This document shows, piece after piece, positions 54,322-63,662 of a DNA stretch of 64,000 bases. The position numbers were made by a program, and so were the translations under genes. Numbering within the stretch: position 1 is the stretch's first letter; the number at the start of each line of letters is the position of its first letter. The notes beneath the pieces were generated by a model. The model ran no database searches. It was not told the DNA's origin and was given only the letters and a program-made list of their open reading frames with translations. This DNA is from Poseidonibacter parvus (GTDB lineage: Bacteria > Campylobacterota > Campylobacteria > Campylobacterales > Arcobacteraceae), in assembly GCF_001956695.1 (NCBI RefSeq), contig NZ_CP019070.1:1426001-1490000 (forward strand), in the 5' to 3' direction.

Positions 54322-55614
54322 CTATTTCCTTACTATTGCAAATGTTAAATTGTTTATTTCTTCATGAGAAGCAATAAATTTATTTAAATCTTCTAATTTT
54401 AAATCTTGAATTAATTCTAATTCTTTTTGAGGATAATTTTGCTCTAAACCTCTATAATAAAGAGTAAAAGCTTTATTTAGTCTTTGAGATAATACTTCAT
54501 TTCTTAAAGGTTCACTACCTGTTAAAAAGTTTTTAGCAGCATCTAACTCTTCTTGAGTAACACCTTTTTTTACAAAATCTTTTACAATTTGTGTTACTAA
54601 AGTTTGTGCTTCTTTTGCACTTTCATTTTTTGTTTGTAAATACCCACTAAAGAAAGTATGAGATTTATTTATAGAAACAGAGCCATAAGCACTATAAGCA
54701 AGTCCTCTTTTTACTCTAATTTCTTCCATAAGTCTTGAACCAAAACCAGAACCACCTAAAATAAATGATGCTACTTTTGAAATATATCTTTTTTCATCTT
54801 TAGCTGTAACATTGTAAGAACTTCCAAAATAGATATAAGCTTGTTCAGTCTCTTTGATTAAAGTTTCTTCTTGTTTTTCTGATTTAAATTTAATCTCTTC
54901 TAATTCTCTTTTAACACCTGGTTTTAATGCATCTAAAACTGGTGTAATTAAAGTTTTAAACTCTTTGTAATCAAAATCTCCACCAGCAACAATAATTAAA
55001 TTATTTAGGTTAATTGTATCATTGATAAAGGTCTTTATATCTTTAAGTTTAATTTTCTCTATTGACTCAACTGTACCAGAACTTGGGTTTTGTAAAGCAG
55101 TATCTTTGAATAACACTGATTTTAATAAATTCTTAGCAGTATAATCAAAATCATTCTCTTTTCTTTTTAAAGCACCAATTTTTAATGTTTTTAATTTATT
55201 TAAAGTATCTTCACTATAGTTTGGTGATTTGATTAAATTTGTTAATAACTGTATTGATTTATTAGATACATCTTTTAAGTTTGATAACTCAATTACAAAT
55301 GTCTCAAATCCATTTGAAGTGTGTAAAGAAATAGCATTCTCTTCTAGCTTTTGAGCAAAACCTGTTGAACCTAACTCTTTAGTTCCTTCATTTAATAATT
55401 GTGAAGAAAGACTTGCTAACCCACTTTTATTTTTATCTTGAATATAACCTGAGTTTTGAAAAACTAATTGTAGATTTAACGTTGGTAAACTCTTTTGTTT
55501 TTCAAAAACTACTGGTATTTTTATTCCATTTGTTTCTATATGCTTTATCGTAGCACTCATTAAACTTCCTTGTAAAATTACTAATGCAAATATATATTTT
55601 TTTAATTTTTTCAT
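54322..55614 (-). CDS. M16-family peptidase homologue without the zinc motif
   Basis: A 430-residue secreted protein with a signal peptide (about 1-20) and two M16 half-domains. [16 protein letters not shown] begins the first, but the HxxEH zinc motif is missing; the region reads [17 protein letters not shown]. The second half has the [15 protein letters not shown] substrate-binding block. It is therefore like the inactive partner subunit of M16B pairs and may need an active partner encoded elsewhere. It lies seven bases after mqnC. Confidence 0.85.
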   Translation of the reverse strand: MKKLKKYIFALVILQGSLMSATIKHIETNGIKIPVVFEKQKSLPTLNLQLVFQNSGYIQDKNKSGLASLSSQLLNEGTKELGSTGFAQKLEENAISLHTSNGFETFVIELSNLKDVSNKSIQLLTNLIKSPNYSEDTLNKLKTLKIGALKRKENDFDYTAKNLLKSVLFKDTALQNPSSGTVESIEKIKLKDIKTFINDTINLNNLIIVAGGDFDYKEFKTLITPVLDALKPGVKRELEEIKFKSEKQEETLIKETEQAYIYFGSSYNVTAKDEKRYISKVASFILGGSGFGSRLMEEIRVKRGLAYSAYGSVSINKSHTFFSGYLQTKNESAKEAQTLVTQIVKDFVKKGVTQEELDAAKNFLTGSEPLRNEVLSQRLNKAFTLYYRGLEQNYPQKELELIQDLKLEDLNKFIASHEEINNLTFAIVRK

Positions 55615-55621
55615 AAAAGGA

Positions 55622-56692
55622 TTAATACCTCTCTAATATCTCATAGGCTGTATTTCTTTTTGCAGGATTTTCACCTATGTCTTTTATAAGCCTAATCATT
55701 TCTTCTTGATTCATTCTATTTGAAGCTCCTGCTGCTTTAACAACATTCTCTTCCATCATAGTACTTCCTAAATCATTTGCTCCAAAATTTAAAGCTAATT
55801 GACCAATATATGAGCCCTGAGTCACCCAAGAACTTTGCATATTTTTAAAATTATCTAAGTAAAGTCTTGAAACTGCTAATAATCGTAAGTATCTATTCGA
55901 TGATTGTGGTTTAATATCTGGTATTTCTTTTAAAAGTTGCGTATTAGCACCTTGAAATGACCACATAATAAATGCTCTAAATCCACCTGATTTATCTTGT
56001 AAATCTCTTAGCATTTCCCAATGTTCAATTATCTCTTCATCTGTTTCAACTGTTCCAAACATCATTGTTGCAGTTGTTTTCATTCCAATAGAATGTGCTA
56101 ATTCATGAACATTTATCCAATCTTTACTATCCATTTTATTAGGAGCAATAATATCTCTTACTCTATCACTTAAAATTTCAGCACCAGCACCTGGAATTGA
56201 GCTTAAACCTTTAGCTTGTAATCTTTTTAGCACTTCTAAAATAGTGATTTTAGATACTTTTGCAATATATTTAATTTCAATTGCAGAAAAACCATGAATA
56301 GTAATTTGTGGATACTTCTCATGAATATGAGAAACTAACTCTTCATAATAATCAATTTTAAGTTTTGGGTGAACTCCACCTTGAAATAAAATTTGCGTTC
56401 CACCAATTTCAAGTAATTCATCAATCTTTTGATCAATTTCATCAAATTTAAGTACATAAGAATCATCATCTCGTCCATGTCTATAAAAAGCACAGAATTT
56501 ACAATCAACCCAACATACATTTGTATAGTTAATATTTCTATCAACTATAAAAGATGTAGTTTTATCAGGATGAAGTTCTAGTTTTCTTTTACTTGCAAGT
56601 TCACCTAATTCTAATAATGAAGCATTTTTAATTAAATCTAATGCTTCTTCATTTGTTATTCTTCTATTTAATAAATCCATTTTTTTAACCAT
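55622..56692 (-). CDS. mqnC: cyclic dehypoxanthine futalosine synthase
   Basis: A 356-residue radical SAM enzyme of the futalosine menaquinone pathway. The iron-sulfur motif is C60-WVD-C64-KF-C67, followed by AFYRHGRDDDSYVL, GGTQILFQGGVHPKL and SIPGAGAEILSDRVR, which fit MqnC rather than MqnE. It starts at 56692 in a TAATG overlap with bamA; AGGGAG is nine bases upstream. Confidence 0.9.
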   Translation of the reverse strand: MVKKMDLLNRRITNEEALDLIKNASLLELGELASKRKLELHPDKTTSFIVDRNINYTNVCWVDCKFCAFYRHGRDDDSYVLKFDEIDQKIDELLEIGGTQILFQGGVHPKLKIDYYEELVSHIHEKYPQITIHGFSAIEIKYIAKVSKITILEVLKRLQAKGLSSIPGAGAEILSDRVRDIIAPNKMDSKDWINVHELAHSIGMKTTATMMFGTVETDEEIIEHWEMLRDLQDKSGGFRAFIMWSFQGANTQLLKEIPDIKPQSSNRYLRLLAVSRLYLDNFKNMQSSWVTQGSYIGQLALNFGANDLGSTMMEENVVKAAGASNRMNQEEMIRLIKDIGENPAKRNTAYEILERY

Positions 56693-58950
56693 TAGAAACT
56701 ACTCCCTAGTGAGAATTCAAATGATGATGTATCATCATCAGCTTTTGCATCTAAAGCTTTAGCGAAGATAAGCTGTAATGGTCCTAAAGGAGAAATCCAT
56801 TCTAAAACAGCACCAGTACTTGATCTTTGAATTTCCGTAAAATCATCTTGTCCAATCATTCCATAATCATAGAACAATGCCCATCTCATTTTAGCATTTG
56901 GAATTAAAGGGAAACTCATTTCTAAAGAGTTTGCCCATAAATTTTTATATGGTTTACCAACTTCACCTGTATCATTAGAAGGGAACGCATAAGATGAGAA
57001 TCCTCTTAAACTTTTTGTACCACCAAGATATAGTGAATCACCTTGATTAATTTGTCCATTATCAACTAAAACACTAACTTTTGTTCTAAATCTAAAAATC
57101 CAATCTAATTCTGCGTAGTCATTTAAACTATTAAAATATTTAAAGTATGAAGTTGATTTTAAGTATTTTGAATCTCCACCAACACCTGCGTATTGTAAAG
57201 AAGTTCCAATTTTCATACCTTCTCTTGGTAATTGATAATTATCTGTATTATCAAAATTTATATAAGGAACTAAAGAACTAGAAATATAATCAGTATCAGT
57301 ATAGGGATTAGTAATAGTAGATATATCATCATACTCATAATCTTCACTAATAAAATCTAATTTATATCTAATACCAGCTCTTAAATTTCTTACAATTTCT
57401 CGACCAACACCAACAGAAAAACCTTTTGTAGATTTATCTAAATCATAAACACTTCTACTAATTTCACTCTCACTATTATGTGCTTCAATATCTCCACTGT
57501 ACTTACTATCATTAATAGCAGGATTACTTAAACTTAATGTAAAATCACTTTTATTAGCAGATAAATCAGCACTTAGTCCAACACTTAAACCAGAACCAAA
57601 TATATTTGAATCTTTTACAGAACCATTAACCATAAATTTATCATATGAACCATATCCACCACCAACAGTTAAAGCTCCTGTTGCTGCTTCAACTACATTT
57701 ACTAAAATATCAATTTTATCTTCTGATACTCTTTTTTGTTCAATGTTTACTTTTTCAAAATATGAAGATCTTCCTAATTTTGATTTTGAATCATTTAAAT
57801 CAGTTTGGTTAAATAATTCTCCTGGAGCTAAATAAATATCTCGTCTAATAACTCTATCTAGTGTTCTAGAGTTTCCAGAAATTTTAACATCATTAATATA
57901 AACTTTTTTACCTGGAATTACATTAAATACAACATCAACTTTTGAGTTTTCAGTGTCTTTTTTAACATCAAATCTAACTTGTGCAAAAGCATAACCTTTG
58001 TTTGCAACTTGTGTTTTAATATAGTTTTGATCTTTTCTTAATTTTTTAATATTAAAAGTATTTCCAATAATTAAGTCTAACTCTGGATAAATATCTTTAG
58101 GATCAACTATTGTTGAATCTACATAAATTTTAATATCATTTGTATAGTATTTAGTACCTTCTTTAATAAAAAAGTCTAAATTTGCTTGATTTGAAGCAAA
58201 ATCAATATTTAAAAATGGTTCTTTAACTTGTGCATCAAGATAACCCTTTTCAAAATATAATTCATTAATTCTTCTTGCATCGTATTTTAATTGATCAATT
58301 TTAACTTCACCATCATTTTGACCAAACCACCATGAAGCAAATTCAACTTCTTTGTTTGCTGAAACATTATCAAAATCATCTTGGTCTAGTTCGTTTGAAC
58401 CATAATAGTTAGCTTTTTTGATGATGATTTCATCACCTTTATTTACATTAAATGTAAGTTTTAAAGAGTGTTCATTTAATGTTTCAATTTCAGTTTCAAC
58501 TACTGAGTTAATATATCCTTCTTCTTCAAGCATATTTAGCAAAATCTTCTTTGCGTCTTTTACTCTTTTTTCAGTATACATTGACCCTTTTTTAAGTTTA
58601 ATCATTGTTTTTAATGATTCTATATCATCAGTTCTTGATTTATAACCTTGTATATCTATATTAGCTATAGAAGGCTTTTCTTTAAAGTTTAATTGTAATT
58701 TTCCATTATCGTTAATGGCAACTATATCATCAAAATAGCCAAATTTATAAAACTCTTTTATTGCATTATTTATTTTGTCATTGTTAAATTCATCACCAAC
58801 TTTTATGTCTAGTGTTTCATTTACTATTTTAGAAGATATCTTATTTAAATTATTATATTCTATAGATTGTATTGTATCTGCGCATAGTGCTGTTGCACAA
58901 GCTAAAGAAAAAAGCATTATTTGATTTTTCACAACTTTCCTTAATTTCAT
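56692..58950 (-). CDS. bamA: outer membrane protein assembly factor BamA
   Basis: The 752-residue core of the beta-barrel assembly machine. After a signal peptide (about 1-24) come five POTRA repeats (about 25-420) and a C-terminal 16-strand barrel. GGTKSLRGFSSYAFP (about 646-660) matches the conserved (V/I)RGF loop region, and the last residue is Phe as in many barrel proteins. It heads the run bamA-mqnC-M16-gltX-yggT-slt. Confidence 0.94.
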   Translation of the reverse strand: MKLRKVVKNQIMLFSLACATALCADTIQSIEYNNLNKISSKIVNETLDIKVGDEFNNDKINNAIKEFYKFGYFDDIVAINDNGKLQLNFKEKPSIANIDIQGYKSRTDDIESLKTMIKLKKGSMYTEKRVKDAKKILLNMLEEEGYINSVVETEIETLNEHSLKLTFNVNKGDEIIIKKANYYGSNELDQDDFDNVSANKEVEFASWWFGQNDGEVKIDQLKYDARRINELYFEKGYLDAQVKEPFLNIDFASNQANLDFFIKEGTKYYTNDIKIYVDSTIVDPKDIYPELDLIIGNTFNIKKLRKDQNYIKTQVANKGYAFAQVRFDVKKDTENSKVDVVFNVIPGKKVYINDVKISGNSRTLDRVIRRDIYLAPGELFNQTDLNDSKSKLGRSSYFEKVNIEQKRVSEDKIDILVNVVEAATGALTVGGGYGSYDKFMVNGSVKDSNIFGSGLSVGLSADLSANKSDFTLSLSNPAINDSKYSGDIEAHNSESEISRSVYDLDKSTKGFSVGVGREIVRNLRAGIRYKLDFISEDYEYDDISTITNPYTDTDYISSSLVPYINFDNTDNYQLPREGMKIGTSLQYAGVGGDSKYLKSTSYFKYFNSLNDYAELDWIFRFRTKVSVLVDNGQINQGDSLYLGGTKSLRGFSSYAFPSNDTGEVGKPYKNLWANSLEMSFPLIPNAKMRWALFYDYGMIGQDDFTEIQRSSTGAVLEWISPLGPLQLIFAKALDAKADDDTSSFEFSLGSSF

Positions 58951-59030
58951 AATTAGACAATAATATATCTAAATTCACTTTATATAAATATTAAGATATA
59001 ATCACAAAATTAATTTACAAAAAAGGTGCT

Positions 59031-59864
59031 GTGTTGAATATAGGAATAGTTGGTTTAGGACTTATGGGTGGTTCTTTAGCAAAGGCTGTTAAAAAATATG
59101 GAATTGCTAAAAAAGTATATGGATATGCTAGAAGTGAAAAATCAAAAAAAGAGATTTTAGAATTAAATTTAGTAGATGAATTAGTTGATATTCAAAGATT
59201 AAAAGATGAGTGTGATTTGATTGTATTAGCAATACCTGTTGATAATATCATTTCATTTTTACCAAATTTACTTGATATTGATAAAAATACTACAATAATG
59301 GATTTAGGTTCAACAAAAGAGTTTATAGTAAAAAATATTCCTAATGAAATTAGATCAAATTTTGTTGCAGCTCATCCTATGTGCGGATCTGAAAAGTTTG
59401 GACCAAAAGCCTCTATGGATAATTTGTATGAAGGTAAAACTGTAGTTTTATGTGATTTGGAAGCAAATGATGAATTACATAAAAATAGAGCTATAAAAGT
59501 ATTTCAAGATATTGGAATGAGACTTGTTTTTATGAACTCACATAATCATGATGTTCATGCTTGTTATATGTCACATCTTCCACATGCTATTTCATATTCA
59601 CTTGCAAATACAGTAATGAATCATGAAGACCCTAAATCAATTATTGCTCTTGCTGCTGGTGGATTTACAGATATGAGTAGAATTGCAAAATCTAGTCCAA
59701 ATATGTGGACAGATATTTTTAAACAAAATAGAGAAAATTTATTAAATTCAATTGATTTATTTGAAGACCATATGAAAAAAGTTAGACAAATGGTTGAAGA
59801 TGAAGAGTATGAAAAGTTAGAAGAATGGATGAAAAAAGCTAATACTTTACATGAAATACTTTAG
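59031..59864 (+). CDS. tyrA: prephenate dehydrogenase
   Basis: A 277-residue NAD-dependent enzyme making 4-hydroxyphenylpyruvate for tyrosine. The Rossmann loop is GIVGLGLMGGSLAKAVK (about 5-21); HPMCGSEKFGP and the catalytic His in the SHLPHAISY block are TyrA signatures. The start is GTG at 59031 or the next codon, TTG at 59034; AAAAGG lies just upstream. No chorismate mutase domain is fused. Confidence 0.92.
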   Translation: MLNIGIVGLGLMGGSLAKAVKKYGIAKKVYGYARSEKSKKEILELNLVDELVDIQRLKDECDLIVLAIPVDNIISFLPNLLDIDKNTTIMDLGSTKEFIVKNIPNEIRSNFVAAHPMCGSEKFGPKASMDNLYEGKTVVLCDLEANDELHKNRAIKVFQDIGMRLVFMNSHNHDVHACYMSHLPHAISYSLANTVMNHEDPKSIIALAAGGFTDMSRIAKSSPNMWTDIFKQNRENLLNSIDLFEDHMKKVRQMVEDEEYEKLEEWMKKANTLHEIL

Positions 59865-59876
59865 GTATTTCATGTT
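59850..59876 (+). terminator. terminator of tyrA
   Basis: A perfect 11-bp stem pairs 59850-59860 with 59866-59876. The TAG stop (59862-59864) lies in the loop, and T-rich sequence follows. Confidence 0.65.
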
Positions 59877-59885
59877 TTCATACTT

Positions 59886-60692
59886 TTATGTATTTAAAAT
59901 TGCTTCTTGAACTTTTATAGCTTGCTTATGTTCATAAACGTCATGACATCTAATAATTGAAGCCCCATTTTTAATAGCTTCTAAGTGTATTGCTATTGTA
60001 CCTGCTAATCTATCTTCAACTTTTGAAGGACTAATTAAATCAATCATAGATTTTCTGCTTGCACCTATTAAAAGTTCACAATCAAAATGTTTAAAGTATT
60101 CTAAGTTTTTTAAAAGTAATAAGTTATGCTCTAATGTTTTTCCAAAACCAATTCCAACATCTAAAATTATCTTTTTATTTTCAATTCCAAAGCTATTTGC
60201 TTTTTGAATTTGTTTTTTAAAAAAATTGTCAATGTCCAAGACTACATCATTATATTCAGGTTTATCTTGCATATTTGAAGGCTTATTTTGCATATGCATT
60301 ATTACAACTTTTGCAGCATATTTTGATACAAGGGAGCAAACTTCATCATTTTGTAAACCTGTTATATCATTTACAATTGTAAAACCCTTATTTAAAACAA
60401 AATCTATTACTAAAAGAGAATAAGAATCAATGGAAAAATCTACTTTTTCAAAGTATTTTTCCTTATAAATAATTTCAACAATATTTTTTAATCGTTCTAA
60501 TTCTACTTTTTCATCAACTGCTATACTTCCAGGTTTACTTGAAACTGCACCAATATCAATAATATTAGCACCATTTTCAATCATTAACTCAATTTTAGAA
60601 GCAGTTTGTTTGTAATCAAATCTACTGCTTTTAAAAAATGAATCTTCATTGGCATTTAAAACACCCATTATTTTTGTTTTGTATGTTTTCAT
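59886..60692 (-). CDS. folP: dihydropteroate synthase
   Basis: A 268-residue folate enzyme that joins dihydropterin pyrophosphate and p-aminobenzoate. Segments MGVLNANEDSFF (usually NxTPDSF), IIDIGAVSSKPGS, NDITGLQ, DVGIGFGKTLEHN and LIGASRKS follow the family order. The first loop has Asn-Glu instead of the common Thr-Pro. It sits after holB in the lysC-hobA-holB-folP run. Confidence 0.92.
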   Translation of the reverse strand: MKTYKTKIMGVLNANEDSFFKSSRFDYKQTASKIELMIENGANIIDIGAVSSKPGSIAVDEKVELERLKNIVEIIYKEKYFEKVDFSIDSYSLLVIDFVLNKGFTIVNDITGLQNDEVCSLVSKYAAKVVIMHMQNKPSNMQDKPEYNDVVLDIDNFFKKQIQKANSFGIENKKIILDVGIGFGKTLEHNLLLLKNLEYFKHFDCELLIGASRKSMIDLISPSKVEDRLAGTIAIHLEAIKNGASIIRCHDVYEHKQAIKVQEAILNT

Positions 60693-60701
60693 TTATAGTT
60701 C

Positions 60702-61328
60702 TTATTTTTTAGTATTTGATAGTGATAAAAGTAGGGTAGTTAAAATATTTATAGGTCTTGAGTTTAACTCAAGAAGTTTTGAACTTTTAGAAAATAAATC
60801 TAATTGTTTTTCATCAAGCTTTATTTTTTGTTTATTTACTTTTAATAAAATTGATTCAATAACAGCTTTTGCATCTTTTTTTGATATTTTTTGATTCTCT
60901 TTTAAATATGAGTAAATATCTTTTAAATCAAGTTTTGAAATATCAAGTGAAATTTCATCTTTTAAAGATGATGTTTTTAAATACTTAAATGGCATTCTAG
61001 AATAAATTGTTGGTAAAATTGAAGACTTTGAATTTGTAAGAATAATAAATATTACATTTTTAGGAGGTTCTTCTAAGACTTTTAATAAAGAGTTTTGTGC
61101 TTCTTTTCTAAAAGTACTTCCACAAAGAAAAATATATTTATCTTCATTTGAAGCAATATATGCTTCTTTTATAGCTTGATTAGCTTGTAAAATCTGAAAC
61201 TCTTCTTTTTCTTCATTTTTAATTATTCTAATATTATGAGGAGAATAAAAAGGTAATAATTCATTTAATGTTTGAGTTATATCATTAACTATTAAAATAG
61301 TTGAGTTATTAATCTTTTTATCAATCAT
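60702..61328 (-). CDS. holB: DNA polymerase III subunit delta'
   Basis: A short (208-residue) delta' subunit of the clamp loader. QNSLLKVLEEPPKNVIFIILT is the typical Walker-B-region block, and SRMPF stands in the place of the SRC sensor motif, without the Cys. The P-loop is missing, as is usual for delta'. It lies one base after hobA. Assignment rests on this block and on the conserved gene order. Confidence 0.85.
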   Translation of the reverse strand: MIDKKINNSTILIVNDITQTLNELLPFYSPHNIRIIKNEEKEEFQILQANQAIKEAYIASNEDKYIFLCGSTFRKEAQNSLLKVLEEPPKNVIFIILTNSKSSILPTIYSRMPFKYLKTSSLKDEISLDISKLDLKDIYSYLKENQKISKKDAKAVIESILLKVNKQKIKLDEKQLDLFSKSSKLLELNSRPINILTTLLLSLSNTKK

Positions 61329-61329
61329 A

Positions 61330-61881
61330 TTAATTTTCTACGTTTACTTCTGCAAAAAGAGCTGAGCTTACAGTTTTATTATATAGTCTAAACATTTGTA
61401 GTAATTTCATATCTAAAGCTTCATCACTAGATCTAAGATTAAAGGCATCTTGCTGTTCTTCATCAAAAAGCCAAAGAAAAGAGTTTTTTGAAACTTTTGG
61501 AATAACAGCTCTTACATCTTGGCTTCGGCCAATATACCAAAAACAATATCCATTTGGAAAAGATATATTTAACATATCTTTTATATATGAAATATCATCA
61601 TCTGATTTAATATTATCCATGTATTTGTAAAAAGATTTAAAATCATAAAAAGGTAGAAATGGTCTATTTAATTTTGGTGAATTAATATTTGATAAAACAT
61701 ATTCTAAAAACCATTCTCTATCTTTATCAGTTAATACAATTACAGATGCACCTTTTTCTAATAAATTTACGATATTTTTAGATACTAAAGGTGTCCATTC
61801 ATATTTTTTTTCTTCTAACCAAGGAGAGATTAGTCTATCTTCCCTAATTACATCAACTGTCCAGTTTAAAAATTCTTGCAC
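61330..61881 (-). CDS. hobA: DnaA-interacting initiation factor HobA
   Basis: A 183-residue protein matching HobA, which in Helicobacter binds DnaA domain I and helps it assemble at oriC. Length, the start MQEFLNWTVDVIREDRLISP and the position between lysC and holB support this. HobA has a SIS-like fold without enzyme activity and is known only from Campylobacterota, so it is a strong taxonomic marker. Confidence 0.88.
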   Translation of the reverse strand: MQEFLNWTVDVIREDRLISPWLEEKKYEWTPLVSKNIVNLLEKGASVIVLTDKDREWFLEYVLSNINSPKLNRPFLPFYDFKSFYKYMDNIKSDDDISYIKDMLNISFPNGYCFWYIGRSQDVRAVIPKVSKNSFLWLFDEEQQDAFNLRSSDEALDMKLLQMFRLYNKTVSSALFAEVNVEN

Positions 61882-61883
61882 GC

Positions 61884-63095
61884 TTATTTATCCAGATTAT
61901 AAGCTTCGTGTAATGCTCTTACTGCTAATTCAGCATATTTTTCTTCTATAATCATTGATATTTTGATTTCTGAAGTTGAAATAATTCTAATATTAATATT
62001 CTCTGTTGCTAATGCAGAAAAAGCTTTTGATGCGACACCTGTATGAGATTTCATTCCAACACCGACAATTGAAACTTTACAAATATTTTCATTGTAATCA
62101 ATATTTTTAGATTGACTTTTGAATTTTTCCATTACGCTTTTACATAATGTAAAATCAGTTGTAGGAATAGTAAAATCTAAATCAGTTGTACCATCAAGTC
62201 CTCTTGTTTGAACTATCATATCAACATTAATATCAGCATCAGCTAATGATGTAAAGATTGATGCAGCAATGCCAGGCTTATCAGTTACTCCGTACATACC
62301 AACTCTTATTTGATTTCTATCTAATGCGATTCCACTTACAACTGGTTTTTCCATAATATTCTCTTCCTTTGTTATTAACGTACCTTCAACTTCTGGAGTG
62401 AAGCTAGATCTTGATACTAAATTTACATTTAATTTCTTAGCCATTTCTACTGATCTATTTTGTAAAACTTTTGCTCCTAGTGAAGCTAATTCTAACATTT
62501 CATCATAAGAAATTTTTTCTAGTTTTTTTGCTTTTGGTTCAATTCTTGGGTCTGTTGTGTAAATACCATCAACGTCAGTATATATTTCACAAATATCAGC
62601 TTGTATAGCGCCTGCAATTGCAACAGCAGATAAGTCACTTCCACCACGTCCAAGTGTTGAAACTCTATTCGTATTAATTGTAACACCTTGAAAACCTGCA
62701 ACAATTACAGTTTTACCTTCACTAATAGCATTTTTAAGATTTGTAGTATCAATATCTTCTATTCTTGCTTTTGTATGAGCTTCATCTGTAATAATTCCAG
62801 CTTCTCTACCACTCATTGAAGTTGTTTTATAACCTTGTTCATTTAAAGCAATTGATAATAGTGCTGAAGTAACTCGCTCACCTGAACTTAATAACATATC
62901 CATTTCAGCAGGATTTGCTTCTTTTGAAAAACTTTCCGCATATTCAATTAATTTATTAGTCTCACCACTCATTGCAGAAACTACAGCAATAACATCATGA
63001 CCTTCATCTTTAATTTTCTTTATAATATTTGCTACATTTTGGATTCTCTCAAGTGTTCCTACACTTGTTCCACCAAATTTTAATACTTTTAACAT
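61884..63095 (-). CDS. lysC: aspartate kinase
   Basis: A 403-residue enzyme that phosphorylates aspartate, the first step to lysine, methionine and threonine. KFGGTSVG (6-13) binds ATP, GFQGV and TLGRGGSDLSAVAIA are kinase-domain blocks, and two ACT regulatory domains fill about 265-403. This fits a feedback-regulated monofunctional kinase. The stop is two bases before hobA. Confidence 0.94.
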   Translation of the reverse strand: MLKVLKFGGTSVGTLERIQNVANIIKKIKDEGHDVIAVVSAMSGETNKLIEYAESFSKEANPAEMDMLLSSGERVTSALLSIALNEQGYKTTSMSGREAGIITDEAHTKARIEDIDTTNLKNAISEGKTVIVAGFQGVTINTNRVSTLGRGGSDLSAVAIAGAIQADICEIYTDVDGIYTTDPRIEPKAKKLEKISYDEMLELASLGAKVLQNRSVEMAKKLNVNLVSRSSFTPEVEGTLITKEENIMEKPVVSGIALDRNQIRVGMYGVTDKPGIAASIFTSLADADINVDMIVQTRGLDGTTDLDFTIPTTDFTLCKSVMEKFKSQSKNIDYNENICKVSIVGVGMKSHTGVASKAFSALATENINIRIISTSEIKISMIIEEKYAELAVRALHEAYNLDK

Positions 63096-63112
63096 TTATT
63101 CATCAATCCTTT

Positions 63113-63607
63113 TTAAATATAACCTTCACTTTTAAAATATTTTATAACTTGTTTGTATACTGTTCTTTTAAAGAAAGTTATATAATCATAAATATTTTTT
63201 GTTGGTACAAACTTGAATTCACTGAATTCTGGTATTTCAGTTTCAATATTTATTTTTGCACCTTTTTTTAACTTTACTAAATAATATTTTTGTATTTGTC
63301 CATCATACGGTTGCATCTTTTTTGCAATTGCTGGAGGGAAATCATAAGAAACCCATTTTGGATATTCTGCAATAATTTCCACATCTCCTGTTCCAATTTC
63401 TTCTTCAAGCTCTCTATACAAAGCTTCCTTAGGTGTTTCACCTTCGTCAATTCCACCTTGTGGAAATTGCCATGCATTATCTACATCTGTTCGTGAAGCA
63501 ATAAATATTTCACATGTATGTGGGTATTTAGCTGATAGTACAATCGCTGCTACATTAGGTCTGTAATTTTTGGTATTATCTTTTGTGATTTCATTTTTAT
63601 CAGTCAT
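63113..63607 (-). CDS. rppH: RNA pyrophosphohydrolase
   Basis: A 164-residue Nudix hydrolase that removes pyrophosphate from the 5' end of messengers and so starts decay. The Nudix box runs from GGIDEGETPKEALYREL to EEEIG (about 51-72). NAWQFPQGG before it and YPKWVSYDFPP after it are typical of RppH/NudH. It precedes lysC by 17 bases and diverges from hemW. Confidence 0.92.
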   Translation of the reverse strand: MTDKNEITKDNTKNYRPNVAAIVLSAKYPHTCEIFIASRTDVDNAWQFPQGGIDEGETPKEALYRELEEEIGTGDVEIIAEYPKWVSYDFPPAIAKKMQPYDGQIQKYYLVKLKKGAKINIETEIPEFSEFKFVPTKNIYDYITFFKRTVYKQVIKYFKSEGYI

Positions 63608-63662
63608 AAATATATTTTCCCTTATAATTAGCCAAAGATTTTACAAAAAATAGGATTAAAAA

